From Psychrobacter sp. 4Bb (GTDB taxonomy: Bacteria; Pseudomonadota; Gammaproteobacteria; Pseudomonadales; Moraxellaceae), in assembly GCF_002836735.1 (NCBI RefSeq), contig NZ_PJAS01000075.1, positions 1-64,000 on the forward strand: a stretch of DNA of 64,000 bases, written 5' to 3'. This document shows positions 49,693 through 59,564 of this stretch, one piece after another. Each line of letters begins with the position of its first letter. The stretch's first letter is position 1. The notes beneath the pieces are model-generated. The model worked only from the letters and a program-made list of their open reading frames with translations, ran no database searches and was not told where the DNA came from. A program made the position numbers and the translations under genes.

Positions 49693-49737
49693 GTTTTTTG
49701 GCTGCTGATAGCCAATTCGTAACTTAGATCGCACAAC

Positions 49738-49776
49738 AAAAAAGAGGCTCTATATTAATAGGGCCTCTTTTTTTTT
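49738..49776. terminator. Bidirectional terminator after argG
   Basis: Stem AAAGAGGCTCTAT/ATAGGGCCTCTTT with one wobble pair, an ATTA loop and nine T. It is shared with the convergent gene at 49840. Confidence 0.85.
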
Positions 49777-49839
49777 ATGGCTAATAAATGATTGTTAAAA
49801 CCATCGCTTTGAGGGTAGCTATTTCAAAAGTAAAAGGTT

Positions 49840-51108
49840 TTACTCAGCTGTTTCTGTCTCTACAACGTCAGATTCATCTTCGTCTACCATTACAATGGCT
49901 ACATCTTGCTGTTGGCGCTCATCAATGGCATCTTGTTCTAATACTTCTTCAGTTGCCAGGATAGCACCGTCAGATTTTTGCGATTGGTATTTCAAGGTAG
50001 CGAGTGCACCAAGGACACCAACGACAAGTATGATGATAAGAATGACAGGATTTTTCCATAGTGGTGTAGAAGCCTCATACTCGATGGGCTTTTCACTAGT
50101 GGTGGTCGGTGTATTGTCGTTATTGCCGCCGATTAACCCCAAACTTACCAAAGGCGGTTTGGGCGGATTGGCTGGTTCAGAGTTAACACGTAGTCGATTT
50201 CGACTGAGATAGATATCTGATATTTTGGCTAATTGTAGCAGCCAGCGTTGATGTGGTAAGGCAACGGCATGCATTTCCGTAAATACTAGCATATCATTGT
50301 GACGACCCTGCTGTAGATTGTCAGGTGAGCGTCCAATGGCTTTTAGATAATTGCCTGTCGCCATTTGCATATCTTGCACAGGTTCATAGTTTTCAGGTTT
50401 GAATCCAGTCAGCTCATACCAGTAAGGATCAAAAGGAGGTGGAGTGCTTGATAACTGCTCAGTATTTAGTAATGTACGCTCCGCGTTACTTTCTGAGTTG
50501 TTCTCTATCGCTTCAGCAGCTTCAGTAGTTGATTCGGGTAGGTCACTGTTGCTTTCTGTCTCAGCAGATGAGGTATGCGTGTGCTCTGGGCTAAATCGGG
50601 CTGCTGATAAAAACTGTGGTTGTAGCGCAAACCATTTATTGATCTCATCACTGTCTAGTTGACTGTATTCTGTCAGGATAGCCAATTCACGCAGCACAAT
50701 CACGCATAAAGAGGTAAGTAGAGTTTGAGCCTGCTGCGTCGTTGCATCGATCTTTTCAGCGATATGTTCGCTTGCCTTTATGACACGGGCATTATCACTA
50801 AATACAGCATCTGCCGCATCGTGACGATGGTAGAGTGTGGCGCTAATGGTGGCAAAGTTCATTGAGTTATACTGTCGTAACTCTTTGACAGCACTACGAC
50901 CAAACAGCTTTTTGCTGACTGCTTGTCCCTGATGACGCTGTTGATAGGCGAGCAGCGCACTTATGATGGCTTGTAGACTGGCATCCACCCCTAAGCGAGC
51001 TTGCGGTAGAGAGAGCTGTGCCGCATCGGCCAAAAGTGACAGCATAGGCTGGGTATCATGATATAAAAAATCATACATCGACACACGTGTCGGTGAAATA
51101 GTCGTCAT
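49840..51108 (-). CDS. DUF937-like protein with C-terminal membrane segment
   Basis: Function unknown. The 422 residues start with a helical domain (about 14-150) with the pattern ML-SLLADAAQLSLPQARLGVDASLQAIISALLAYQQ that resembles DUF937/YidB proteins. A Ser/Glu-rich low-complexity segment follows (about 175-225), then a middle domain (DPYWYELTGFKPENYEPV), a Pro-rich region, one membrane helix (about 353-373, NPVILIIILVVGVLGALATL) and an acidic tail (DEDESDVVETETAE). The topology looks like a tail-anchored or bitopic protein. Monocistronic, divergent from the YkuD gene. Confidence 0.65.
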   Translation of the reverse strand: MTTISPTRVSMYDFLYHDTQPMLSLLADAAQLSLPQARLGVDASLQAIISALLAYQQRHQGQAVSKKLFGRSAVKELRQYNSMNFATISATLYHRHDAADAVFSDNARVIKASEHIAEKIDATTQQAQTLLTSLCVIVLRELAILTEYSQLDSDEINKWFALQPQFLSAARFSPEHTHTSSAETESNSDLPESTTEAAEAIENNSESNAERTLLNTEQLSSTPPPFDPYWYELTGFKPENYEPVQDMQMATGNYLKAIGRSPDNLQQGRHNDMLVFTEMHAVALPHQRWLLQLAKISDIYLSRNRLRVNSEPANPPKPPLVSLGLIGGNNDNTPTTTSEKPIEYEASTPLWKNPVILIIILVVGVLGALATLKYQSQKSDGAILATEEVLEQDAIDERQQQDVAIVMVDEDESDVVETETAE

Positions 51109-51248
51109 AATCTGCTAGCATCAAAAAGTGTGCCCCTATATTACGGTGCCAAATGTCTTGATACAATCCCTTGATAATAGAAATTTTCAATCATTTTACT
51201 AATAACCTTGATAGTAATCTGATGAATGACTGATAGTCGGAAGCATTT

Positions 51249-51764
51249 ATGACCAATAATAAGACGCTTGATAAACAACTCGTGATTAATATCGCTGAGC
51301 AAACATTAACGATGTACCAGCAGCAGACTGAGGTTGCGAGATACGTAGTCTCCACTGCAAAGAATGGTATTGGTAGTCAGCAGGATAGTGGTTGCACGCC
51401 GCTTGGTAGGCATGTCATTGAACAAAAAATAGGTGGTAGCGAGCCTATGAATGCGGTATTTGTCGGGCGTGTGCCGACAGGTGAGATATACGATGCAAAT
51501 CTTGGTGAGCTACATCCAAAGCGTGACTGGATATTGAGCCGTATTCTTTGGTTAAGCGGTCTTGAGGAAGGGTTAAACAAAGGTAGCAATGGCCAAGGTG
51601 GTTGCGATACTTATGAGCGCTATATCTATATTCATGGTACACCAGATACTGAACCAATGAGTATTCCGCTATCACATGGCTGTATCCGTATGCGTAATCA
51701 AGATATTGTAGAATTATTTGAGCAAGTGGAGGAGGGTACGCCCGTTACGATCGTTGTTGACTAG
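51249..51764 (+). CDS. YkuD-family L,D-transpeptidase/carboxypeptidase without signal peptide
   Basis: Peptidoglycan-peptide enzyme with the YkuD fold. The 171 residues are almost only the catalytic domain: LVINIAEQTLTMYQQ at the start, IYIHGTP (His129) and PLSHGCIRMRN with the nucleophile Cys145. No signal peptide or membrane segment is present, so it should act in the cytoplasm. A signal-less YkuD protein in Acinetobacter baumannii (ElsL) serves as a cytosolic L,D-carboxypeptidase in murein recycling, and this gene could be its counterpart; that is inference from family and layout. Confidence 0.85.
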   Translation: MTNNKTLDKQLVINIAEQTLTMYQQQTEVARYVVSTAKNGIGSQQDSGCTPLGRHVIEQKIGGSEPMNAVFVGRVPTGEIYDANLGELHPKRDWILSRILWLSGLEEGLNKGSNGQGGCDTYERYIYIHGTPDTEPMSIPLSHGCIRMRNQDIVELFEQVEEGTPVTIVVD

Positions 51765-51819
51765 GTCGTGTTGCACACAAATTTAGCCATAGCGCTGACA
51801 GAAACTATTTAAACACAAT

Positions 51820-51858
51820 AAAAAAAGACAGCTAGTTATATAACAAGCTGTCTTTTTT
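51820..51858. terminator. Bidirectional terminator
   Basis: Stem AAAAAAGACAGCT/AGCTGTCTTTTTT with an inner GTTATATAAC palindrome, between the convergent genes at 51249 and 51913. Confidence 0.85.
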
Positions 51859-51912
51859 ATGGAGTGGTTTTACTTTATGAAAGTAGTATCCGTCATAAAA
51901 ATGATATTACTA

Positions 51913-53511
51913 TTACCAAAACGTTGAGCTGTCCGCAAATTTTGCTAAACGTGCATCAATATGACTCTGGTCATCAGTCAGTATGGCAGCGAACCAACCC
52001 GCACCATATAAAGCATTAGTATCTGTTGTTGATTTTAACTCATAAAACTGCTGATATTGATTATCATCGTTTAGTTGTTCTAACGCTTTTTGCGCTTTTA
52101 TCAGCCTTTTTAGCCAACGTTTGGTTTTCTTTTTAGCTTTTTTCTTACTTAGTAAAGGCGTAGAAAATTCACTGATGTAACGCAAATCTCTTAACTGATT
52201 AAGCAGGTCGCTTTCAGGTTGGTTATTATCAGCAACATCTATGCTTACATTTGTGTCATCGCTCACAAGCTCAGCAACACTTACTTCATCACTTACTTCG
52301 TCAGCTTCTTTATTGGTTTTAAGGCATTTCTTATATTGTTTAGAAAGGACTTTCGTTAGCTTATCGCGGGCAAGCTGATCAGTCTGAGGTTCAATGCTGG
52401 GGTCGCTCATAGTAAAGGCAATCAGCTCTAGTAAGGTTATCTGAAAGTCATTAGCTTGCAGCGTATTGATGGGTGTGATTTTGATATCTTCGATATCTGT
52501 TGTCCAGTCGACGGCAGGCGCGCCACATGCTTGTAGCTCAGGTTCGATCTGTGCATTGATATAAGCAAGTTGATAGTATTCGCTAAGTAAGGTTGCAGTT
52601 TGCTTTAGTATTGGCAACCATTCAGGGTTAATTTCATCAGAGAAGTCGGTAAATGCTTTCAACGCAGTACGCAAGCGATCAATACCAATCCGCAACTGTA
52701 GAATATGATCGTCATCTATACTGCCAGCGACGATAGCACTGCTATTTGATAGTATCTGTAATAAGCAATTGTGTACGACCGCACGTATAAAGGCAGGTGC
52801 ACTGCTGTCTTTGTGTATTTGCAATTGACTTAGGTTTGCGTTGACCGCTGGACTGTGTTTTTGTCCGTTAATAAGTAAGCTACCGTTTTCAGCTTTGGTA
52901 ACGGTAGATAGACACAGCTTATAGCGCTTGCACCATGTTTTGGCAGTCGTAAATAGAAAATCTAAATCTCCTGACACCAGTTCAAACTCTATCTCTTGAA
53001 TGGCTTTGCGTAGCGAGTCATCAGTACCATGGATGATTTCTCCCTGATCGTAAGCCATTTCGATGCAATTATCGGTTTCATCTTCATTACTTTCTGTTAG
53101 CAACCGCGTAGTGCGCTCGACGTCAGTAACATAAAGTCGTGTTAGCGTCTTTACTAACTTTTTGAGTTTAAAGTCAGCCAATGCTGCAGCGATTGGAGTG
53201 TCTTGATATATCGTTAAATCAGGCATCAGCTCATTATTATCGAGCATCGTTTGTACTTGCTCATTATCGAGTACGGCATTGTGCTCCAAGCGTGCCGCGA
53301 TACCATCACCACCAGCTTTAATGGTTTGAACCCATGTATCACCTTCTTTGCGAATACGCAGACCGATACCTGCCTGTGCAAGCTGTTGGTCAGGCGTATC
53401 GTAATAATGTGCAGCCAGTTGCGTCACTTGTGAGGATTTAACGTGCGTTTGACGCATTAATCCCTTTAGTCGTGACTCTGGTACCAAAAACTTCAGCTCT
53501 ATCTCTTGCAT
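51913..53511 (-). CDS. CYTH and CHAD domain protein
   Basis: Likely inorganic triphosphatase or polyphosphate-linked protein. The N-terminal CYTH domain (about 1-210) begins with the signature EIELKF (ExExK, residues 3-7) and has YYDTPDQQLAQAGIGLRIRKEGDTWVQTIK. A CHAD domain follows (about 235-520) with Arg/Lys-rich helices (LRIGIDRLRTALKAF), interrupted by an acidic Asp/Glu/Ser segment (about 395-430). E. coli YgiF has the same architecture and hydrolyses tripolyphosphate. With ppk in the same window, a tie to polyphosphate is plausible. Confidence 0.87.
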   Translation of the reverse strand: MQEIELKFLVPESRLKGLMRQTHVKSSQVTQLAAHYYDTPDQQLAQAGIGLRIRKEGDTWVQTIKAGGDGIAARLEHNAVLDNEQVQTMLDNNELMPDLTIYQDTPIAAALADFKLKKLVKTLTRLYVTDVERTTRLLTESNEDETDNCIEMAYDQGEIIHGTDDSLRKAIQEIEFELVSGDLDFLFTTAKTWCKRYKLCLSTVTKAENGSLLINGQKHSPAVNANLSQLQIHKDSSAPAFIRAVVHNCLLQILSNSSAIVAGSIDDDHILQLRIGIDRLRTALKAFTDFSDEINPEWLPILKQTATLLSEYYQLAYINAQIEPELQACGAPAVDWTTDIEDIKITPINTLQANDFQITLLELIAFTMSDPSIEPQTDQLARDKLTKVLSKQYKKCLKTNKEADEVSDEVSVAELVSDDTNVSIDVADNNQPESDLLNQLRDLRYISEFSTPLLSKKKAKKKTKRWLKRLIKAQKALEQLNDDNQYQQFYELKSTTDTNALYGAGWFAAILTDDQSHIDARLAKFADSSTFW

Positions 53512-53602
53512 ATTAGCTCCTAATAATTCTGACTGATGGCTCTGATCGATGGTTGTGATAAACCATTATTAGTCTACCATTCTCTGATTATTTAAACCGC
53601 AA

Positions 53603-53638
53603 TAAAAAACCGCCCTACATGATGTAGGGCGGTTTTTT
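53603..53638 (-). terminator. Terminator of aceA
   Basis: Stem ACCGCCCTAC/GTAGGGCGGT with a 5-nt loop and, on the minus strand, six T. Confidence 0.85.
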
Positions 53639-53664
53639 GATAAATACTGCTAGTCTGTCGGTTA

Positions 53665-55251
53665 TTAGAACTGGTTCATCGTGTTCTTGCCGCCGCCAGC
53701 TTTCAGAGCGTTATCGCCTGAGAAGATTTCTTTGTGGTCATCGCCAAGGTCAGAACCAGCCATTGCTTGGTGCTTAACACAAGAGATACCTTCGCGGATT
53801 TCTTTACGCTGTACGCCAGCTGCATAAGCAAGCATGCCTTCTTCACCGAAGTAGCCTTTAGCAAGTTCATGAACGCTAAGAGCAGTCGTGTGGTAAGTCG
53901 GTAGCGTGATTAAGTGATGGAATACACCAGCTTCACGTGACGCGTCACGCTGGAAGTTTTTAGCGGCTACGTCAGCTGCTGCATCAAGTTCAGTACCGTC
54001 GTAATCAGCACTCATCAAGTCATCTTTATTGTATGCAGAGATGTCCTTACCTTCTTCTTCCCACTGAGCGATAACTTGCTTACGGAAGTTAAGCGTCCAG
54101 TTGAATGATGGGCTGTTGTTGTATACAAGCTTGGCTTTAGGCTGTTGCTCTTTAATACGGTCAACCATCATTTTGATGTGTTCTACGTCTGGAGTCGGTG
54201 TTTCGATCCATAGTAGGTCAGCGCCGTTTTCTAGAGCAGTTACGCAGTCAAGTACAACACGGTCAATGTTAGTCTCTTCACGGAACTGATATAGACCGTT
54301 AGGTAGACGAACTGGGCGTACTAGTTTGCCATTGTGCTTAAGTAGGCTGTCATTTTCTTGAGCATTTTCTAGCGTTACTTCTTCCATTTCGATGAAATCG
54401 ATGTATTTAGAAGCAAGGTCACCTGGCTCATTTGATACTGGAATTTTTTGCGTTAGTGATGCGCCTTCAGAGTCAGTACGAGCGACGATAACGCCGTCTT
54501 CAACACCAAGCTCTAGGAATGCATAACGGATAGCGTTTAGCTTAGAGATGAAGTCTTCATGCGGTACAGTTACTTTACCAGCCTGGTGACCACATTGCTT
54601 AGCGTCAGATACTTGGTTTTCAACCTGAATAGCACAAGCACCAGCTTCGATCATTTGCTTAGTCAATAGGTAAGTAGCTTCTTCATTACCGAAACCTGCA
54701 TCGATATCAGCGATGATTGGCACAACATGTGAATCAAAGTTTTCAATTTTTTCTAGGATAGCAGAAGTATCTTGGCCAGCTTCTTCAGCAGCGTTTAGCT
54801 CACGGAAGTAGTCGTTCAATACTTTAGCATCTGCTTGACGTAAGAAGGTGTAGATTTCTTCGATTAGCTTAGGTACTGACGTCTTTTCGTGCATAGATTG
54901 GTCAGGTAGTGGACCAAACTCAGAGCGTAGAGCAGCTACCATCCAACCTGAAAGATAGATATAAGTTTTAGAGGTCGTACCGAAATATTTTTTCTTAGCG
55001 TACATAGTTTGCTGTGCAACAAAACCATGCCATGCACCTAAAGACTGCGTGTACTGAGACGTATCATTGTCATAATCTTCCATGTCTTGACGCATGATTT
55101 TTGCAGTATATTTTGCGATATCCAAACCCGTCTTGAAACGGTTTTGTGACATCATACGTGCAGCATCAACTTCGCTAATGTTCTGCCAGTTGCCGTGCTT
55201 TTGCTTTAATTCACGTACTAAGTCGATCGCTGATTTATATGCAGTTGACAT
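53665..55251 (-). CDS. aceA: Isocitrate lyase (long form)
   Basis: Splits isocitrate to glyoxylate and succinate, the entry to the glyoxylate shunt; glcB supplies the next step. The 528 residues are of the long form found in Pseudomonas and Acinetobacter. The catalytic loop reads AKQCGHQAGK with Cys220 (the family usually has KKCGH; here Gln replaces the second Lys), and IADIDAGFGNEEATY and VYNNSPSFNW are intact. AAGGAG lies seven bases before the ATG. Divergent from a LysR regulator. Confidence 0.95.
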   Translation of the reverse strand: MSTAYKSAIDLVRELKQKHGNWQNISEVDAARMMSQNRFKTGLDIAKYTAKIMRQDMEDYDNDTSQYTQSLGAWHGFVAQQTMYAKKKYFGTTSKTYIYLSGWMVAALRSEFGPLPDQSMHEKTSVPKLIEEIYTFLRQADAKVLNDYFRELNAAEEAGQDTSAILEKIENFDSHVVPIIADIDAGFGNEEATYLLTKQMIEAGACAIQVENQVSDAKQCGHQAGKVTVPHEDFISKLNAIRYAFLELGVEDGVIVARTDSEGASLTQKIPVSNEPGDLASKYIDFIEMEEVTLENAQENDSLLKHNGKLVRPVRLPNGLYQFREETNIDRVVLDCVTALENGADLLWIETPTPDVEHIKMMVDRIKEQQPKAKLVYNNSPSFNWTLNFRKQVIAQWEEEGKDISAYNKDDLMSADYDGTELDAAADVAAKNFQRDASREAGVFHHLITLPTYHTTALSVHELAKGYFGEEGMLAYAAGVQRKEIREGISCVKHQAMAGSDLGDDHKEIFSGDNALKAGGGKNTMNQF

Positions 55252-55934
55252 CTATAGTCTCCTTGGTGGGGTGTAAAAACAAATAAGTTAATTGTTAAAA
55301 TAATGGGTCTGTCGCTTTACTAAAATCTTTGTACTAAAAAGTAATATTCAAAATTTGGTCTATCATTTATCTATTGAAGCTCTATTTACCCTAAACAAAC
55401 CGCTAGGCTATTACAAGAAATTTGCTGAACTCAACAGTTGAAAATAATTGCTGGTTTATAAATATTTATCGATTCTCACTATATGTCTAAAAGGTATCTG
55501 AATACTTAATAGCCAGTGATGTCATAATTGGTAGCAAGAGATGTTACAATAATGAGGCCAATTAACCGTATTTAACGACTGATAAAAACCATTAATATAT
55601 TACTTAGCGACAATATTTAATCGGATAAAAACAGCTTATGAACTCAAAGTTCACTATCCATGCTGCAAATCCTTTATAGAACTCACTATAACCACCTTAC
55701 CAAGATTTATCTAATTTATGATAGTTATCTTTGGTATTTCTGTATGATATAATGTTTATATAACAAGGTCTTACGATAGGTTGAATGAGTTATAATGCAG
55801 ATCTATCAGGAAAAACTAGAACCAAATTAGTAAAAAATAATGAAATTATGCTGTGATAGTGCACAAGTCACCGTAGCAGCACTACAAATGCCAGCCTTAA
55901 TATGGCGTTTATTCAAAAGCCAAGAGAACCAAAT
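55252..55934. other. Gene-free region between aceA and the LysR gene
   Basis: About 680 bp with divergent promoters. No coding sequence, RNA or clear LysR (T-N11-A) operator could be singled out. The in-frame ATG of the regulator at 55902 lies inside it. Confidence 0.35.
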
Positions 55935-56924
55935 ATGAATTTGCAGCGGGTTGATTTAAATTTATTAGTCCATCTAGATGTGTTGCTACGAGAAAAAAAC
56001 GTTACTCGAGCAGCCGAGCAGCTTGGAATTACTCAGCCTGCTATGAGTAATATCTTGCGCCGTTTGCGTAAGCTGTTTAATGATCCATTATTGGTACGCT
56101 CATCTGAGGGTATGACGCCAACTGAACGCGCTCTTGAGCTACAGCCACGTATCCGCGAGATACTCGCTGACTTGACTCAGGTGTTGGAGCCGCGTACCGA
56201 ATTCCGCCCTTATAGTACCTCTCGTGTGTTCCGTATCATGACATCGGATTATGCTGAAGCGACCCTAGTACCTAAGCTGGTAAAAGCACTACGTTCTGAA
56301 GCACCTAATGTGATTTTGGACTTTTTGACTCCATCAGACGTCTCTTATCGAGATATGGAGCAGGGACGAGTTGATTTAGCGATTAACCGTTTTAACGAGA
56401 TACCTCAAAGTTTCCATCAGGTTCTAGTATGGCGTGATACTTTTAGCTGCCTATTATCTTCTGACAGTCCTTATGCCAATCGTTTTAATCTGAAAAACTA
56501 CCTTAAAGCACAGCACGTTTGGGTATCTAAAACAGGGATGGGCGTGGGCTTTGGGGTCAATCCAGAAAAATCTGGTGGACTAGGGTCTATCGATCAGGCC
56601 TTGCAGCGCCTTGGTCAAAAACGCCAAATCAGTGTCTTTACTCGACATTATCAAATGCCTGCTATGCTTGCAGCAAATAAAGATTTGATAGCGACTTTGC
56701 CCACGCGTGTGGCAAGGATGCAGGCAAATAACGACAGCATTATGATGGAAGATCCACCGTTTTTTATTCCTGAGTTTGAGCTTACGATGGCATGGTCTCC
56801 TTTGTTGCAGCATCACCCAGCCCATCGCTGGTTACGTCAGTTAATTATGCATGTGGCACGACAAGTCGTCGCTGAAGAAGAAAATCCGCCACAAGAGATA
56901 CCGGTTATTAATCATTTGTTTTGA
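55935..56924 (+). CDS. LysR-family transcriptional regulator
   Basis: DNA-binding activator or repressor with an N-terminal winged helix (about residues 3-62: DLNLLVHLDVLLREKNVTRAAEQLGITQPAMSNILRRLRKLF) and a C-terminal substrate-binding domain (about 90-300). The frame opens at 55902; the ATG at 55935 has AAGAGAA before it and gives the usual N-terminus. It is divergent from aceA and 400 bp ahead of an aldehyde dehydrogenase gene; either could be its target. The effector is unknown. Confidence 0.88.
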   Translation: MNLQRVDLNLLVHLDVLLREKNVTRAAEQLGITQPAMSNILRRLRKLFNDPLLVRSSEGMTPTERALELQPRIREILADLTQVLEPRTEFRPYSTSRVFRIMTSDYAEATLVPKLVKALRSEAPNVILDFLTPSDVSYRDMEQGRVDLAINRFNEIPQSFHQVLVWRDTFSCLLSSDSPYANRFNLKNYLKAQHVWVSKTGMGVGFGVNPEKSGGLGSIDQALQRLGQKRQISVFTRHYQMPAMLAANKDLIATLPTRVARMQANNDSIMMEDPPFFIPEFELTMAWSPLLQHHPAHRWLRQLIMHVARQVVAEEENPPQEIPVINHLF

Positions 56925-57327
56925 TTGGTTTGTGTGAGTTGAATCTATCTTTTATTAGAGCGAAATGTTGCTGATTATCTGAATTTTTAGTAAGAGTATT
57001 TTTCTTTATCTCCCACTCTATATAGTTATTAGACCAGCCACTAGGCTGGTTTTTTTATGTCATAAGGGTTAATAGTTAGTATATCGAATTTAGCTTTACT
57101 TAATAAGTCAGTCACACTATTAACATCTTCAACACACTTCACAATATATTGTAAAACTCTTTATTAAATAGCTTGTTAAGATAACGGCAGATAGAAAACG
57201 AGCTACCAATAGGTTGTGCTATCGACGTAAATTTAATAACTAAAACTGTCACAGTAAAATAACTACAAGTGACAGTAAACCCGATTATAAATCCTAAATA
57301 TAAATTCGAATAATAAGGACAGTAACC
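56925..57327. other. Intergenic region LysR gene to aldehyde dehydrogenase gene
   Basis: 403 bp with the LysR gene terminator (57033-57057) and, presumably, the promoter of the dehydrogenase gene. GTCACAGTAAAATAACTACAAGTGAC near 57247-57272 has GTCAC/GTGAC arms that could serve as an operator. Confidence 0.4.
57033..57057 (+). terminator. Terminator of the LysR gene
   Basis: Stem ACCAGCC/GGCTGGT with an ACTA loop and seven T. Confidence 0.8.
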
Positions 57328-58701
57328 ATGTCAGACATTACTACTATTAACCCAACCACGGGCGAAGAAATCAGTAACTACAATTATATGAGCAATGACG
57401 AAGTCAACAAGATTGTCGATGCTTCACATAACGCATTTCTAGAATGGCGTACAGTGAGTCACGAAGAACGTGGCCGTATCATCAAGTCTATTGGTGATAA
57501 GCTGATGGAATATAAAGAAGAGCTGGCTAAGCTGATGACTGAAGAGCGCGGTAAGTTGTATAGCCAGAGCATGCAAGAGATTGATCTCTGTAAAGCCATC
57601 TGTGATTACACTGCTGAAAATGGCGTCGCTTCTTTGGCTGATGATGTACGCGATATCGAAAGCATGAAGAAAGGGCTAGTGACGTACCAACCTATCGGTA
57701 TTATCTATGGCATGCAGCCTTGGAACTTCCCAGCGTATCAGGTATTCCGTTACACCATTGCAAATCTAATGGCGGGTAACAGTGTTTTACTAAAACACGC
57801 ATCAAACGTAACAGGCTCTGGTTTATTAATTGAAAAAATTCTTCACGAGTCTGAATTACCAAGTGATTTGTTCCGTACGATTATCATTGATCATGACCAG
57901 TCAGAAGCATTGATTGGCAATGACAAAGTACGCGGCGTGACACTAACAGGTAGTGACAAAGCAGGTGTAATCGTTGGGCAGCAAGCAGCTAAAGCGATCA
58001 AGAAAGCTGTATTAGAACTAGGTTCAAACGATGCATTTATCGTATTAGAAGATGCTGACATCGAAACTGCTGTAGAAACCTGTACTCAAGCACGTTTAAT
58101 CAATAACGGTGAAACTTGTGTAGCAGCCAAACGCTTTATCGTAGTCGATAGCGTATATGACGAATTCCGCAAGCGTATCGTTGAGAAGTTTGAAGGTACC
58201 AAAGCGGGTGATCCAATGGATGACAGCTCAGATATCGGCCCATTAGCACGTGCAGATTTACGTGAGCAGCTACATGAGCAAGTAGAGCAAAGTGTGGCTA
58301 AAGGGGCAACGATTGCTGTTGGCGGTAAGGTACCTGAAGGTAAAGGTAGCTTCTATCCAGCAACTATCCTAGAGAACGTCGAAAAAGGCCAACCTGCGTA
58401 CGATGACGAACTATTTGGCCCTGTCGCTTCATTGATTCGTGCCAAAGATGAAGACGATGCAATGCGCATCGCTAACGACAGTCGTTATGGTTTAGGTGGC
58501 GCGATTTTCTCAAAAGACGAGGAGAAAGCCGTTCGTCTAGCACGTGAGCAATTCGATACAGGTATGGTCTATATTAATGGTTATGGTCTTGCCAACCCTG
58601 CACTACCATTTGGTGGCGTGAAAAACTCAGGTTATGGTCGTGAGCATGGCGGCTTCGGTATCAAAGAGTTTGTTAACATCAAAGCAGTTCATGTATTCTA
58701 A
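57328..58701 (+). CDS. Aldehyde dehydrogenase, succinate-semialdehyde type
   Basis: NAD(P)-dependent oxidation of an aldehyde, probably succinate semialdehyde to succinate. The 457 residues resemble the E. coli Sad/YneI branch: MQPWNFPAYQVFR, general base Glu230 in LELGSNDAF, nucleophile Cys264 in NNGETCVAAKRF, and the C-terminal PFGGVKNSGYGREHG. AAGGA lies before the ATG. It stands alone, behind a LysR gene. Substrate is inferred from motif context and not certain. Confidence 0.85.
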   Translation: MSDITTINPTTGEEISNYNYMSNDEVNKIVDASHNAFLEWRTVSHEERGRIIKSIGDKLMEYKEELAKLMTEERGKLYSQSMQEIDLCKAICDYTAENGVASLADDVRDIESMKKGLVTYQPIGIIYGMQPWNFPAYQVFRYTIANLMAGNSVLLKHASNVTGSGLLIEKILHESELPSDLFRTIIIDHDQSEALIGNDKVRGVTLTGSDKAGVIVGQQAAKAIKKAVLELGSNDAFIVLEDADIETAVETCTQARLINNGETCVAAKRFIVVDSVYDEFRKRIVEKFEGTKAGDPMDDSSDIGPLARADLREQLHEQVEQSVAKGATIAVGGKVPEGKGSFYPATILENVEKGQPAYDDELFGPVASLIRAKDEDDAMRIANDSRYGLGGAIFSKDEEKAVRLAREQFDTGMVYINGYGLANPALPFGGVKNSGYGREHGGFGIKEFVNIKAVHVF

Positions 58702-58784
58702 GAATGAACTAACTAGACAAATTAGCTAAATAGATAACTATTTACGATTTTAAATGATAGTAAATAATAAATAGTTATCAAATG

Positions 58785-58823
58785 AAAAAGCCCAGTTGCT
58801 CGTAATGAGTAGCTGGGCTTTTA
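58785..58823. terminator. Bidirectional terminator
   Basis: Stem AAAAGCCCAG/CTGGGCTTTT with an imperfect inner CTC/GAG, between the convergent dehydrogenase gene and purN. Confidence 0.8.
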
Positions 58824-58871
58824 CTGTGCTATATAAAGTAGTATAAAAAGCAGCTTAATAAGCTGAGATTT

Positions 58872-59564
58872 TTATCCCTCTATCAGCAATTGCAAAGGCA
58901 ACTTAGGTAAATAAGTTTCCGTTTGCGATGATGTATTATTTACTTCAAGTGATAATACATTTTGTGCTAGTAGTAAAATCGTCCAAGGTAGCAGCTGATG
59001 TTCAAGCTTCTGAATCCGTGACTGTAAGCTCTCTGCAGTGTCGTTGATATCGACATTCAATACGGCTTGAGTTAATACCTGACCTGCATCAAGCTCCGCG
59101 GTCACTTTATGAATACTACAACCGTGACGACGCTCACCCGCTTGTATGACCCGTTTATGAGTATCTAAACCCTTATAAACCGGAAGTAGAGAAGGGTGAA
59201 GGTTAATCATGGGCGCTGGTACATTATCGATAAATGAGCCACTTAATACACGCATAAACCCAGCTAAGACAATCAAATCAGGTTGCCATACTATTAGCTG
59301 CTCGTTGGCATGGGTTTCAAATGTTTTGATGCCCATACGTTTACCATTAGCAACGTGTGACAATACTGCAACTGGAATATTGGCATCTTTAGCACGTGTC
59401 AATGCATAAGCATCTTCACGGTTACTAATGACACCAACGATTTCAATCGGTAGCGCACCTGCTTGCATGGCATTGATTAACACTTGCAGGTTGCTACCAC
59501 TTCCTGAGACTAGAACAGCAATACGCAATGGTTTGATAGGCTGGCTTGCGTTATCAATCGACAT
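58872..59564 (-). CDS. purN: Phosphoribosylglycinamide formyltransferase
   Basis: Transfers formyl from 10-formyl-THF to GAR in purine synthesis. The 230 residues begin with IAVLVSGSGSNLQVLINA and contain VLAGFMRVLSG, the catalytic MINLHPSLLPVYKGLDTH and HKVTAELDAGQVL. The C-terminal about 30 residues are longer than in E. coli. Its ATG overlaps the purM stop by one base (TAATG), so translation is probably coupled. Confidence 0.95.
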   Translation of the reverse strand: MSIDNASQPIKPLRIAVLVSGSGSNLQVLINAMQAGALPIEIVGVISNREDAYALTRAKDANIPVAVLSHVANGKRMGIKTFETHANEQLIVWQPDLIVLAGFMRVLSGSFIDNVPAPMINLHPSLLPVYKGLDTHKRVIQAGERRHGCSIHKVTAELDAGQVLTQAVLNVDINDTAESLQSRIQKLEHQLLPWTILLLAQNVLSLEVNNTSSQTETYLPKLPLQLLIEG

